A DNA stretch of 64,000 nucleotides from Erinaceus europaeus. Taxonomy: Eukaryota > Chordata > Mammalia > Eulipotyphla > Erinaceidae. A model generated the notes under the pieces. The model saw only the letters and a list, made by a program, of their open reading frames with translations, did no database searches and was not told the origin of the DNA. The stretch is from contig NC_080168.1 in NCBI RefSeq assembly GCF_950295315.1, positions 2,181,073 through 2,245,072 of the forward strand. Direction: 5' to 3'. Both the position numbers and the translations under genes were made by a program. Of this stretch, positions 29,801 to 40,722 are shown piece after piece (position 1 is the first letter of the stretch; each line of letters opens with the position of its first letter).

Positions 29801-30600
29801 CATTAGCTGTGATGGGCCTGTTTATGTTATCTAGTTCCTCTTTATTTAATTTTGGAAGTGTGTAGGTATCTAGGAAATCATCTATTTCTTCCAGGTTCTC
29901 TATCTTGGTGGCATATAGTTGCTCATAGAAGCCTTGCACGATACGTTGACTTTCTGCAGTGTCTGTTGTGATATCTCCTCTTTCATTTACAATCAGATTT
30001 ATTTGGGTCTTCTCCCTTTTTTGTTTTATTAGTCTGGCTAAAGGTTTGTTGATTTTGTTCACTTTTTCAAAGAACAAACATTTACTTTTGTTGATCTTTT
30101 GTATGGTTTTCTTATTCTCAATGTTATTTATTTCTGCCCTAACTTTAGTGATTTCTGTCCTTCTGGTTGCTTTAGGATTCCTTTGTTCTTCTTCTAGGTC
30201 TTTAAGATGTGCAATCAGGCTGTTTATTTGTATTTTTTTCTTGTTTCCAAATGTGTGCTTGTATGGCTATGAACTTCCCTCTCAGTACTGCCTTAGCTGT
30301 GTCCCAAATATTTTGATAGCTTGTGTCTTCATTTTCATTGAACTCTCGAAACATGTTGATTTCTTCCTTTGTTTCCTCTTTGACCCAGTAGTTATTTAGG
30401 AGTGTACTGCTGAGCTTCTGCATTTTGGGACTCTTACTAATCTTTTGGTGATTGTTAAGTGTTAGTTTAATTCCACTGTGGTCTGAGAAGATGTTTGGGA
30501 TGATTTCAATGCTGTTGAATTTGCTGATGCTGTCTTTGTGGCCTAACATATGGTCTATCCTTGAGAATGACCCATCCTTGACTCATCCTTGAGAATGACC
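26900..30600 (-). pseudogene. L1 retrotransposon, antisense, decayed, 5'-truncated
   Basis: Read on the minus strand this holds most of ORF2, then the 3' UTR and a short A-rich end near 26900. Minus-strand frames at 30549-30202, 30077-29691, 29625-29305, 29314-28346, 28422-28150 and 27962-27516 translate to consecutive L1 ORF2 pieces: reverse transcriptase, the segment after it, and the C-terminal cysteine region. Frame changes and stops break it at least five times. The catalytic FADD-type motif reads FEDG, so the enzyme would be dead. A SINE-A (27131-27476) lies in the 3' part. Confidence 0.9.
27131..27476 (-). mobile_element. SINE-A, antisense, inside the L1
   Basis: Complete antisense SINE-A. 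Flanking 'ctgatctt' at about 27121 and 27472 looks like its target duplication. Younger than the L1 it interrupts. Confidence 0.9.
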
Positions 30601-31250
30601 CATGAATCCTGCAGAATCATCAGATTCAGTCAACAAAGGAAGCCCAAGGGGGTGAGGGATGGCTCCCCTATCCTCCAGGCTGTTTGTGGGGAAGTCATTA
30701 ATATAAACAGCTAGAGGGCAGAGTTGGCAGTTCTTGAATCTCTTGAAGGGTATGTTTCGGCCATTAAAAGGAGCATTTAAACATGTTTGCTTTCACATCT
30801 ACCAAATTAACACCCGTAAGAGGCATGCTTGTACTTTATCAATTCCAAAGCACACCTACATTTGTTAGCTTACTCCATACTGCTGAAGATTTCTTTTCTT
30901 TTTCTCTTTTGCTTATCTCTTTTGCTTAGAGAAGGAGAATATTCATCACAGACTTAGATGTCAGGTGGCTTATTCCTCTCCAGGGTGTAACTATATCTTG
31001 GTCATGGGGCTAAAGGTACTTTATTCCCTACTTTACTGTTATCTGGCCTGCAGTGAGTTGAGGACAGGAAACAAAACCTCTTTGAGGGCTATGAATGGTT
31101 CAAGTGGAAAGAGTAACCCCACTTGCCAAAAGTAAGCATAGTGTAGGCTTTGACTTCAAATCTCTCCCTGGAATCACAGGTGGAGAAGAAGAGAAGTTCA
31201 CACAAGGAGCAAACAGATGTCTTGAGCGTTGTGGAAAGAGCCTGGACATT
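30601..31250. other. non-coding, nothing recognised
   Basis: No gene or repeat recognised. Confidence 0.5.
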
Positions 31251-31254
31251 TTAT

Positions 31255-31430
31255 TTTTTTCCCCTTTCTCCTTCTCCTCCTCTTCTTCTTCCTCCTTTTT
31301 ACCAGAGCACACTGCTCAGCTCTGGTTTATGGTGAGGTGGGGACTGAACCTGAGACATTGAAGCCTCCTGCATGAGAGTCTCTTTGCATAACCATTATGT
31401 TATATACCCTCACCCTTGGCCATTTTATGG
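31255..31430 (-). mobile_element. SINE-D, antisense
   Basis: TTC-rich tail side, 'accagagcacactgctcagc', 'gactgaacctgagac', 'gcatgagagtctctttgcat', 'ataccctcaccc'. Confidence 0.8.
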
Positions 31431-31474
31431 AAGTTGTACCCATCTTAGTTTTCCTTACACAGGAAATTGGGGGA

Positions 31475-31540
31475 AAAAAAAAGAAAAAGGAAGAAAGAAA
31501 GGAAAGAAAGAAAGAAAAGAAGAAAGGGAGAAAGACCATC
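31475..31540. repeat. (AAAG)n purine tract
   Basis: A-rich GAAA/AAAG repeats. Confidence 0.9.
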
Positions 31541-32518
31541 CAAAGCACTTTCTTTTGTGGCTATGATCAGTGGCATTGCATACTGGACAATTCTGCATGA
31601 GGTGAAGTATGAATGGTAACAGAAGCACTGGGTGATCCATTTACGGCAGCTCCCTCCTGTTGACAACAATTAGGCGAGTTCTCCTCAGCATACAGGACAC
31701 TGGGAATATGACCATTATCCTGTTAAGATGATTGACTTTCAGATCTATGTGGGATGTCTCAGAACGCAAAAGAGGCATTTAGGACGAGAAGAGATGATTA
31801 GATGCTCTCTGCTGATCAAACTAAATCAGGTTACTATAACATCTTAACTCTGCTGTTTGCTTTGTGGTCTTGGCTTGCCTGCAGTGGCATCCTTGGCACA
31901 CTTGGGGATGAAAAAATAATTCAGTTTCAAAAGTAAATACAGTTAGAGAACAAGACACAGTTCAGAGGACAACTTATACTCAGAACAAAACTCAACTAAT
32001 TATGGCCAAGAAATACAACTGGAGGTTACAAAACTGATGTGGTATTTTATATGGCCAAAGCTCTTTCATCTAAATTTGCCTCTTTCTCTCTGTCTCTCTC
32101 TATTGATTACTTTTGTAAAGAGAGAATATTGACATGTGCAGAAGACCGTAACAAGCTGGAATTGTTTGAGATGGAATATCTTTGGCAGGTCTTTGTGTTC
32201 TGATTTCAGTGGGAACCACTGTGGGTTCTGAAATAGCTTCTGTAACCAGTTTAATCACAGGCCTAATCATCCAAAACATTATTCCCTGTAATTTGACTGA
32301 GAAGCAAGGAGACAGCAACAACTCCAATTCTTGCAAAGGGCTGAGCAGCCCATCAGCTTATGCTTATTAGAGAAGGTTGACACCATCTCTTCCTCTCTCA
32401 ACTAAATAAATCCACAGGTCTGATTCAGAGACAGGGAGAATGGAGGGGCAAGGGAGGTGCAGAGCAGTTTTATCATTATTTGCACATGGAGGAAGCATTT
32501 GGTTTAGAAAAATTTTAT
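31541..32518. other. non-coding, nothing recognised
   Basis: About 1 kb of unique-looking sequence with a short CT microsatellite near 32083. No gene is seen. Confidence 0.5.
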
Positions 32519-32888
32519 AAGGGGGCCAGGTGGTGGCACACCCAGTTAGGTGCACATATTACCAAGTGTAAGAGCCTGTTTTTTTTTTTTTTAATTTTGT
32601 AAATGTTTATTTATTTTCTTTTTGTTGCCCTTGTTGAAGAGCCCAGGTTTGAGCCCCTGCTCCCCACCTGTATGTGGTCTGCTTTACAAGTGGTGAAAGC
32701 AGGTCTGCAGGTGTCTATCTTTCTCTCCATCTCTTTATCTCTTCCTCCTCTTTCAATTTCTCTCTGCCCTATCGGATAAAAAATTAGATAACAAATGGAA
32801 ACAAACAAATGGAAAAAAATATGGCTGCCGGGAACGTGTTTCTGTAGTGCTGGCCCTGAGCCCCAGCAATAACCCTAGTGGCAATAAG
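32519..32888 (+). mobile_element. SINE A-L-like, sense, with an antisense SINE fragment inside
   Basis: Starts with a 'gggggccaggtggtggcac' head and ends with the A-L block 'ctgagccccagcaataaccc'. Between 32579 and 32637 a poly(T) plus 'tttattttctttttgttgcc' segment is an antisense SINE-A tail fragment inserted in it. Confidence 0.75.
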
Positions 32889-32901
32889 AAGAAACGGAAC
32901 G

Positions 32902-33100
32902 GGATGTGAGGGCAATCTGGCTGTGACATCTGTCACCTCACTGATCACCAGGGTTGATTCTCTGCTGATCTGGCTGGCTAGGCGGGTGTCCCCTTCCTCC
33001 CTCACCGCTCCATGTGCGTCCCTCCCGAAGCTGCGCACTAGGTCCAAGAGGACGGCCTTCCCCGAATAGAGACGACCGGTCTTTAGTCTAGGGTGTAGCT
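32902..33100 (+). pseudogene. RN7SK: 7SK snRNA pseudogene, 5' part
   Basis: Begins GGATGTGAGGGCAATCTGGC and follows 7SK through 'gatctggctggctaggcggg', 'ccttcctccctcaccgctcc' and 'gaccggtctttagtc' with scattered substitutions. The match is to 7SK from memory. 7SK normally holds P-TEFb with HEXIM in the nucleus. Here the copy is interrupted at about 33100, resumes at 33467 and stops before the 3' hairpin, so it is a dead retrocopy. Confidence 0.85.
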
Positions 33101-33466
33101 GTGTGTGTGTGTGTGTTTCTCTCTCTCTCTCTCTCCTGTGTCTATCTTTAAAAAATTAAATAAATAAATGTTAGAAGAAGGCAACCTGGGGCCGGGTGGT
33201 GGCACACCTGGTTGAGTGCTCATGCTACAATGCGCAAGGACCCAGGATCAGTACCCTGGTCCCCACCTGCAGGAGGGAAAGCTTCACTAGTGGCGAAGCA
33301 GTGCTGCAGGTGTCTCTCTGTCTCTCTTCCTCTCTATCCCCCCTTCCCTCTTGATTTCTGGCTGTCTCTATCCAATAAATAAATAAAGATAATGAAATTT
33401 TTTTAAAAAAAGAAGGCAACTTCTGATGCATATCTCACATGTCAGGGGAGAAGGTAGATGCCAGAG
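33101..33466 (+). repeat. Inverted-repeat arm 1, inserted into the 7SK pseudogene
   Basis: (GT)n, (CT)n, 'ctatctttaaaaaattaaat', 'agaagaaggcaacct', a SINE-B, then 'gatgcatatctcacatgtca' to 'gccagagagt'. The same order is present on the other strand at about 34143-34905. Confidence 0.85.
33189..33400 (+). mobile_element. SINE-B, sense
   Basis: Near-consensus element from 'ggggccgggtggtggcacac' to (AATA)n. Target duplication 'agaaggcaac' at about 33176 and 33410. It is the counterpart of the antisense copy at 34578-34795. Confidence 0.95.
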
Positions 33467-33510
33467 AGTAGCTGCGCTCCCCTGCTAGAACCTCCAAACA
33501 AGCTCTCAAG
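33467..33510 (+). pseudogene. RN7SK: 7SK snRNA pseudogene, 3' part
   Basis: AGTAGCTGCGCTCCCCTGC to 'caagctctcaag' continues 7SK after the interruption. The match ends at 33510; the 3' stem-loop and terminal U tract are missing. Confidence 0.85.
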
Positions 33511-34142
33511 AATAAATGGAACAAACAACAAACAAAATGAAACACAAATATTATACAAGACTTTATTGTCCTGCAGCATTTACAGCCATAAACAGCTGAG
33601 AACTTATAAAGCAAATCTTTTCCCCTCTCCAGAACACAGGCACAGAAGTCCTCAGGGCAGAGTAGAGTAACTGTACTACAAACCTTAATGGTAGCAGCTT
33701 TGTGCTGGAGCCTTTGTCTTGCTGTGCAGCCTCTAGTGAGACTCAGCTTTTCTGAGCTTTGGTCCATTGTGAAGGCTGTGCTTGCTTGCATCTGTTCCTG
33801 TTATGTATTCTCCTCCTTCTCCTCCTCCTTCTCCACATCCTTCCCTTTCCCATTCCTCTTCTATCATCATCCTGGACAAGTCTTCCATGACTTTACCATC
33901 ATGATGGTAAAGACTGAGATCCTCATAAGGGCTTGTCATTCGTTGGACTGCTGAGACTTTTATGCATTGGAGATCTTAGCAGATGTCATTTAGAAATGAC
34001 AGCAGGGATATCTGGGGAGGCCAGGCCTTTTGGGGATGCATAAATAAATCAACCAGAAAGGGAAGTTCCCTCTCTAAGTAGAGCCCACACTTACCCACCA
34101 GTCCTGCACATAGACTGTGCTATAGCATTGATTAAAACTAAT
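33511..34142. other. non-coding spacer between inverted arms
   Basis: No gene recognised. A CTT/CTC-rich patch lies near 33815-33860. Confidence 0.5.
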
Positions 34143-34227
34143 AAAAACACTCTCCAGCATCTGCCTTCTCCCCTGGCATGTGAGATATGCATCAGAGGTT
34201 GCCTTCTTTTTTTTTAAAAAAAATTTC

Positions 34228-34577
34228 ATTGGGGGTCGGGCGGTGGCGCAGTGGGTTAAGCGCACGTGGCGCAATGCGCAGGGACCGGCGTAAAGATCCC
34301 GGTTCAGCCCCGGCTCCCCACCTGCAGGGGAGTCGCTTCCCAGGCGGTGAAGAAGGTCTGCAGGTGTCTGTCTTTCTCTCCCCTCTCTCTCTGTCTTCCC
34401 CATCTCTCTCCATTTCTCTCTGTCCTATCCAACAACAAAGCAACGTCAACAATGGCAATAATAACCGCAACGAGGCTGCAACAACTAGGGCAACAAAAAG
34501 GGGGAAAAATGGCCTCCAGGAGCGGTGGATTCATGGTGCAGGCACCGAGCCCAGCAATAACCCTGGAGGAAAAAATA
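34228..34577 (+). mobile_element. SINE A-L, sense, young
   Basis: Near-consensus 'gggggtcgggcggtggcgca' to 'aataaccctggagg'. Flanked by AATTTCATT at about 34220 and 34574, its target duplication. Present in only one inverted arm, so it postdates the duplication. Confidence 0.95.
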
Positions 34578-34795
34578 ATTTCATTATCTTCATTTATTTA
34601 TTGGATAGAGACAGCCAGAAATCAAGAGGGAAGGGGGGATAGAGAGGAAGAGAGACAGAGAGACACCTGCAGCACTGTTTCACCACTAGTGAAGCTTTCC
34701 TTCCTGCAGGTGGGGACCAGGGTACTGATCCTGGGTCCTTGCACATTGTAGCATGTGCACTCAACCAGGTGTGCCACCACCCGGCCCCAGGTTGC
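34578..34795 (-). mobile_element. SINE-B, antisense
   Basis: Shares private variants (e.g. 'ctgatcctgggtcc') with the sense copy at 33189-33400. The two are duplicates of one insertion. Confidence 0.95.
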
Positions 34796-34819
34796 CTTCT
34801 TCTAATATTTATTTATTTA

Positions 34820-34862
34820 ATTTTTTTTAAAGATAGGCATAGGAGAGAGAGAGAAACACCCA

Positions 34863-34901
<39 letters not shown>

Positions 34902-35005
34902 CATAGTACTGTAACTTCCTTCATTGTAGTTTGGGCTGAGATCAAACTCAGATTGTACACATGACAAAGCAGTACACTATCCAAATGAATTAGTTCAATG
35001 ATCCT
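34820..35005 (-). mobile_element. tRNA-type SINE, antisense, with (CA)n
   Basis: 'Aaagataggcataggagagag', (CA)n at 34862-34900, then 'gctgagatcaaactcagat' (antisense box B) and 'aaagcagtacactatccaaat'. Confidence 0.6.
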
Positions 35006-35094
35006 AAACAAACTACTAAAAAAAAAAAAAGAGATTTATTATTAAAGGGTCACTTATTGGTGGCCACTTTTTTTTTTCAAATACAGTCTGACTC

Positions 35095-35308
35095 TTTAAA
35101 ATTTTTTTTATTATCTTTATTTATTTATTGTATAGAGACAGTTAGAAATCAAGAGGGAAGGGAAGGATAGAGAGGGTGAGAGACAGAGAGACACCTCTGC
35201 AGCCCTGCTTCACCACTTGTGAAGCTTTCCTCCTGTAGGTGGGGACTGGGGGCTCGAACCTGGGTCCTTGCACACTTTACTGTGTCTGCTCAACCAGGTG
35301 TGCCTCCA
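35095..35308 (-). mobile_element. SINE-B, antisense
   Basis: 'Attatctttatttatttat', 'gtggggactgggggctcgaa', head 'aaccaggtgtgcctcc'. Confidence 0.9.
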
Positions 35309-35520
35309 CTTTTTTTTTTTTTTTTTTAGGAGCAGGGAGGATAGAAACAGAAGTTGATAGGGAAGGAGGAAATAAAGAGGGAGAGAGAAAGAGAGACACT
35401 GACAACCCTGCTTCACTGCTCATGAAACTTTCCCCTTTCAGGTGGGAACTTGGGGCTTGAAACTGGGTCCTTGAGCATGGTAATTTATGTGCTCCAACAG
35501 GTGCACCACCACCCATCCCT
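35309..35520 (-). mobile_element. SINE-B, antisense, diverged
   Basis: Poly(T), GA-rich body, 'caggtgggaacttggggctt', 'gtgcaccaccacccatccc'. Directly follows the previous SINE-B. Confidence 0.8.
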
Positions 35521-36598
35521 GCTCTTGTGAGTTTTCATGACCTGCTCTAGGCTCCTTGGCTTTGTGAGGAGGGATGACCACTCACTGAAGAGTGGCCAGA
35601 TATCCTCGTGTGATGATGAGATCCAATCAGAGGACAGCTTGGCAGAGCCTCCCACTTGTAGTATGCCCACACCACAGCACCTTGCTCTCCGCCTTGTCCC
35701 TCCTGGTACTCACACTTCAGTCTCACTTTCCTGTCCAATGCAGGCTGCTGGGTTTTGCTCCAGACATTCTGATTCCCTGGGTCTCATGTGCTCCCGCTGA
35801 TGAGCCTTGCGCAGCTCAAGCCTCCAGTTTGGTTCCCTCTCAGTGTGTAGGCCTGGCTCTGTGCTTGTGTGCAGCTTCTGAACACAAGTGTGGGAGACAG
35901 GGTCAGTGTGAAGGATGATTGCAAACAAGAAAACGAGGTTGCACTGTTTGTGTCCTAGTTCTGAGAGCCGGGGGGAGGGGAGCAGATTTTGTAAGGCGTG
36001 ATGGGCTATTCTATTACTTGGTGGTCACATTTCCCATCTGGAATCTAGATCTTAAAACTCATAGCCAGTTAAAGAAGTTTCCAGTGAGGAGAGCAGGGGC
36101 GTGAAGTGACTCGAGGAATCGACTGTAATCCTTTTGTCTTAGGGATTCTGATATTTTCTGTGCCTGTGAAGAAACTCTGTTATATTAGATTGATTAAATT
36201 TATTTGGTGCAAACACACTTCGACAGCAGTGGTGCATTTTTTAAATTTTCAAGTGCCCTGCATGAAAGACTAATAGTGATCACCAACACCAGCGAATAAT
36301 CTTGCCAACTCCTTGACGCAATTAATTTATTAGTGAGATGCTACCAAGTCTAAATGAGAGCTGCTTCCATTACTGGTGTTGGAAACTGCTGAAATAAAAG
36401 TCTGTTGTTATCGAAGGGGCATTTTCTAACAATTTTTTAAACGAAAAACGAATTACCTTATGTAGAACATTTACTTAATTGTGTTTGCTTTAGTGTGACT
36501 CTATGAATTATCTGGCAAGCTGCAGTGGGGAAGGGAGCTAGGAACCAGGTTCCAAGTTGAGAAAAGAAAGATGAAGAGGTTTTCTACAGTGATTTTTT
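35521..36598. other. non-coding; possible conserved element 36110-36530
   Basis: No gene recognised. 36110-36530 is repeat-free and AT-rich with homeodomain-like cores (CAATTAATTTATTAG), which resembles a conserved non-coding element. That is inference only. Confidence 0.4.
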
Positions 36599-36599
36599 T

Positions 36600-36812
36600 T
36601 TAAAAGTTCTAGCTTTTAATTAATTAATTTTTTCATTTATTGGATAGAGACAGAGAAATTGAGAGGGCTGAGGGAGACAGGTACATGGAGAGACAGCTGC
36701 AGCACTTCTTATGAATCTCCCTCTGCAGGTGGGGACCAGGGACTTGAACCCAGGTCCTTCCACACTGTAACATGTGTTCTCAACCAAGGGCACCATTACC
36801 TACCCCCCATAG
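36600..36812 (-). mobile_element. SINE-B, antisense
   Basis: 'Taattaattttttcatttattggat', 'ctgcaggtggggaccaggga', 'ggcaccattacctacccccc'. Confidence 0.85.
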
Positions 36813-36835
36813 TGATGTCTTTCTTTTTATCTTTG

Positions 36836-37158
36836 TCCTCCAGGGTTATTACTGGGGCTCGGTGCCTGCACTATGAACCCACTGCTCCTGGAGGCTATTT
36901 TTTCCCCTTTTGTTGCCCTTGTTGTTTATCTTTGTTGTTATTGGTGTTGTCGTTGGTGTCATTGTTGTTGGACAGGACAGAGAGAAATGGAGAGAGGATG
37001 GGAAGACAGAGATGGGGAGAGAAAGATAGACACCTGAAGACCTGCTTTACTACCTGTGAAGCGACCCCCCCTGTAGGTGGGGAGCCAGGGAACTCGAACT
37101 GGGATTCTTACGCTGGTCTGTGTGCTTTTTTAACCCACTGCGCTATCTCATGGCCCCC
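36836..37158 (-). mobile_element. SINE A-L, antisense
   Basis: 'Ctccagggttattactggggc', linker, GA-rich body, 'gtaggtggggagccagg', head 'gcgctatctcatggccccc'. Confidence 0.9.
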
Positions 37159-37853
37159 TCCCCGCATAGTGATTTCCAAGTACTACACTGAGAAGACTCA
37201 GCCATTTCATTCTATCTCTTCTACACAAGGTTTTAAAAATCAAACCCAAGTAACTGCACACATACATGCGTCGTGGAGACTAAATTTGTATTTCCCCACT
37301 GTCCCAGCAAGAATGAGGGTGTTGGGAGAGGGATACACTTTGACTCAATGCCAGGATGTTAGCCTTGGCTCAAAGCTTGTGTTTTGCACCCGACACCTTT
37401 TACACCTGATGCAAATGATGTAATGCACCTGATGTACTGACTGATGCTGATACTGACCTGACACACCTGATGATTGTGCATGTCTGTTATTGTAGCAGCT
37501 GATAATACAAGGAGGCTCAGCTGAGAACAATAAACAGGCCTAGGGGCCTAGAGTCCTAAGAGGCCTGAGGAACCTGGAAGCCTCCCTGCCTTGCCCGCAG
37601 CCTCAGTGACCTAGGCAACTTTAGGGAGAATAAACTTTTCAATCACTGAAGATACCCTCTCCCCCAGTCACCATGAAGAGCTATGGACCCCCACAGATGC
37701 TGAGAAATGTAATCAGAAGTTTCATTTTCCAGAAAAAGGGAAGAAATTAGATATTTTGGGACTGGAGTCTAGGAAGAGAAGTCAGGGTTCTGGTAGGAAC
37801 CCTGGGGAAGTAGAGGCCCCTGAGCCTCTGGGTCATGGTGAAAACTGAATGCC
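37159..37853. other. non-coding, nothing recognised
   Basis: Contains loosely repeated ACCTGATG/CTGATGC words at about 37400-37470. No gene is seen. Confidence 0.45.
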
Positions 37854-37854
37854 T

Positions 37855-38078
37855 TGGGGGCAGGTGTTGGCGCACCTGGTTGAGTGCATGTGTTACAATG
37901 CACAAAGACCTAGGTTCGACCCCCTGGTCCCTACTTGTAGGGGGAAAGCTTCATGAGTGGTGAAGCAGTGCTGCAGGTGTCTCTCTGTCTTTCTCCCTCT
38001 CTACCTCCCCCTTCCTTCTCAATTTTTGGCTGTCTTTATCCAATAAATAAAATGATTAAAGAAAGTTAAAAAAAAAAA
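37855..38078 (+). mobile_element. SINE-B, sense
   Basis: 'Gggggcaggtgttggcgcac', 'aggttcgaccccctggtccc', 'gaagcagtgctgcaggtgtc', (AATA)n tail. Confidence 0.9.
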
Positions 38079-39150
38079 AGGAAAACTGAATGCCTGTCTG
38101 CCTCCTGCTTTGTAGGGCTGACTTTCAATTCAGGAATTGGGTGGAGACTGGAGCAGAGATGGCGTACAGCAGAGGATGGGCATCCTGCCACCTGGCATTA
38201 TGTTCTTGGCTTTTCCCTTCAGGCAGGGCTACCCACTAACTTAGTTGGGCAGGGAGATTCAAGTGCCGATAGTTGGCAGGAGAATGAATCCCCTGGGGGC
38301 AGTGAGAGTGGGTCAGAAACTGTCACATCTCCATTCCATAGGCATCTGTGTGAGGCAGTGTTTTTCTGATGATGAAGGGATTAAGTCATTAAGATGAAGA
38401 CAACATGACCATAGGTGTCTCTGGCGTAGAGAAGCCCCATCTGTTTGGGGTGGATTCGGAGTGATTTTGACTATTAGGCAATGGGGAAAAGCAGTTGGGC
38501 TAATGAAAGGGGAATAAAAATGCATAAAAGCAAGCTAGTTAGATGATGCTACTAGTCCCTTAACCTCTTTCAGACTCTGAGGCTAACCTAAGCCCCCTCC
38601 CCAAGGCATAGTGTGCAGGCAGAGATCATGGTAAGCCATTCCCAGACCCTGAGCTAGGAGCTGCCCTGACTGTGCCAGCCTTAGACCAAAGAACTAAGCC
38701 CCCAGCCCCCTTCCTTACGTTTTCCCAATGTGGTGGCTGCAGATTGCTTCTGTAAGTACAACTTCTCACTCCCAGCCATCAGCCCCTTATATGCTGTGTC
38801 TTGCTTCTGTTTGGGGCCTAGAACTTTTGAGCACTAGCTCTGTCTGGGCCCACTGGCATCATAAACTTGAGTTCTCTTCACAAACTCTGAGTGGCAGTTG
38901 GATTCTTTGCTGAACAGAGCATCCCAGCCAGTCGCTCTGTGTTCTCTGTACTAATATCAAGACAAGCTCACTGTTCATTCTGGGATCATTGGCTTGCTTT
39001 CTCTGCAGGAAGCTTGATGGGTCCTGTCACCATTTCTGCTTCTTCCAGTTTTTCCAGAACTCTGCCTAGGGATACATTAAGAATATTGCAATCAGGTGCA
39101 ACATTCTTTATGCCTGGTTTCATAAAAAGCAATTAAGAGGAAAATATGTG
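38079..39150. other. non-coding, nothing recognised
   Basis: About 1 kb of unique-looking sequence. Frames lack domains. Confidence 0.5.

Positions 39151-39152
<2 letters not shown>

Positions 39153-39193
<41 letters not shown>
39153..39193. repeat. (CT)n microsatellite
   Basis: About 20 CT units. Confidence 0.95.
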
Positions 39194-39196
<3 letters not shown>

Positions 39197-39825
39197 CCAC
39201 CGAGAGAGGAATTCTCTATGGTTCTCCTTTGTGCAGTGAAATGGTATCACAGGGATGCTCGGTGGTGGTCCTGCCTTGGCTACAGACCAGTTGAGTTCTG
39301 TATTTAAGCCCAGACTGAGATGCGGGTGGGGGTGGCGGTATGGATAGGAGTTTTTTTTTTTTTTTTTCTTTTTCCTTAATCTCACAGAATTAAACTTGGT
39401 ATTCAAGTTTTTGTAAGAAGCTGATGCTAGCTGGTCAGTCAGTATTCTGACCACCAGTGCGAAGAAAATCAATTCCACTTAGGAGACTCACTAACATGCA
39501 CTGGTGCTCTTGGGATGGTATTTGTGTCCTTCCTGATACTGGGCTCATGCCTGATTGGTCTGTGTCTGTGTTGTATTGTGCCTGCTGTCAAAATGTTGTA
39601 AATATTGCTGTTCACTTACCCCTTCACATGTAGGTTGGATCACCAGACTGTAAGACCAAGATACCTCATCCAGTCATAGAAAGAAATGCCGCCTGACCTG
39701 TCTCAAATTTAGGGCAGCTGATGAAGTTGTAAAGGATTTGCAGGGAGCCACTCCCAGACTTCATCAGATGAGGCAACTGAATGTTGATGAAATAACCATT
39801 TTATTTACAGCTCCTTAAACTTCTC
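39194..39825. other. non-coding, nothing recognised
   Basis: Contains a poly(T) run near 39350. No gene is seen. Confidence 0.5.
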
Positions 39826-40122
39826 TTTATTATTGACACCAGGATTATCGCTGGGGTCCTATACCTACATGATGAATCCATTGCTCCTGACGGCCATATT
39901 TTTTCTCTTAATTTTTATTTTTTTGAATAGAGACAGAGAGAAATTGAGAGGGAAGGGAGAGCGAGAGAGAGAGAGAGAGAGAGAAAGAGAAAGAGAGATA
40001 CCTGCAGCAGTGCTTCACTGTTTATGAAGCTTCCCCTCCATAGTTGGGGACTGGGAACTTGAACCTAGGTCCTTGAAAATGATACCTGTGCACTCAACCA
40101 GGTGTACCATAGGCCTGACCTC
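39826..40122 (-). mobile_element. SINE composite, antisense (A-L 3' block joined to a SINE-B)
   Basis: Starts with an A-L-type block ('accaggattatcgctggggt') and continues as a SINE-B body and head ('ctcaaccaggtgtaccat'). A SINE-B may have inserted in an A-L, or the two may be fused. Confidence 0.65.
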
Positions 40123-40135
40123 TCATTAAACTTCT

Positions 40136-40420
40136 TTTGGGGGAGTCGGGTAGTAGCGCAGCAGGTTAAACGCACCTGGCGAAAGCGCAAGGACCCGCGT
40201 AAGGATCCTGGTTCCAGCCCCCGGCTCCCCACCTGCAGGGGAGTCGCTTCCCAGGCGGTGAAGCAGGTCTGCAGGTGTCTGTCTTTCTCTCCCCCTCTCT
40301 GCCTTCCCCTCCTCTCTCCATTTCTCTCTGTCCTATCCAACAACGATGACATCAACAGCAATAATAACTACAACAACAAGAAAAACAAAAGGGAAAATAA
40401 ATAAATATTAAAAAAAAACT
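40136..40420 (+). mobile_element. SINE-A, sense, first of a tandem pair
   Basis: 'Gggggagtcgggtagtagcg' to (AATA)n and poly(A). 'Aaacttcttttg' occurs just before it and again between the two SINEs. Confidence 0.95.
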
Positions 40421-40429
40421 TCTTTTGGG

Positions 40430-40722
40430 GGAGTCAGGCGGTAGTGCAGCGGGTTTAGTGCACGTGGCACAAAGCACAAGGACCCGCGGAAGGATCCTGG
40501 TTGGAGCCCCCAGCTCCTCACCTGCAGGGACGTCGCTTCACAGGTGGTGAAGCAGCTCCGAAGGTGTCTGTCCTTCTCTCGCCCTCTCTGCCTTCCCCTC
40601 CTCTCTCCATTTCTCTCTGTCCTAACAATGATGACATCAATAACAACATCAATAATAACTACAACAACAATAAAAAACAAGGGCAACAAAAGGCAAAATA
40701 AATAAAATATTAAAAAAAAACT
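40430..40722 (+). mobile_element. SINE-A, sense, second of a tandem pair
   Basis: 'Gggggagtcaggcggtagtg' to 'aaaataaataaaatatt' plus poly(A). Diverged from the first copy, so this is a separate insertion. Confidence 0.95.

Larger units (their letters stand above)
34143..34905 (-). repeat. Inverted-repeat arm 2
   Basis: Reverse of arm 1: 'ctctccagcatctgccttct', 'tgagatatgcatcagaggttgc', SINE-B antisense, 'aggttgccttcttctaat', 'aaagataggcataggagag' and (CA)n. A SINE A-L (34228-34577) has since landed in this arm. Confidence 0.85.

Noticed and set aside
27516..30549. Minus-strand frames as host genes
   Set aside because: They are fragments of L1 ORF2, broken by stops and frame changes.
34228..34310. 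SINE heads as functional tRNA genes
   Set aside because: Box A/B-like sequence is present but there is no cloverleaf or discrete tRNA end, and they continue into SINE bodies.
36659..37423. 254-residue plus-strand frame
   Set aside because: It crosses a SINE-B and a SINE A-L. The RTERNGE/GEKDRHL-type text is the usual SINE-A translation seen across the window.
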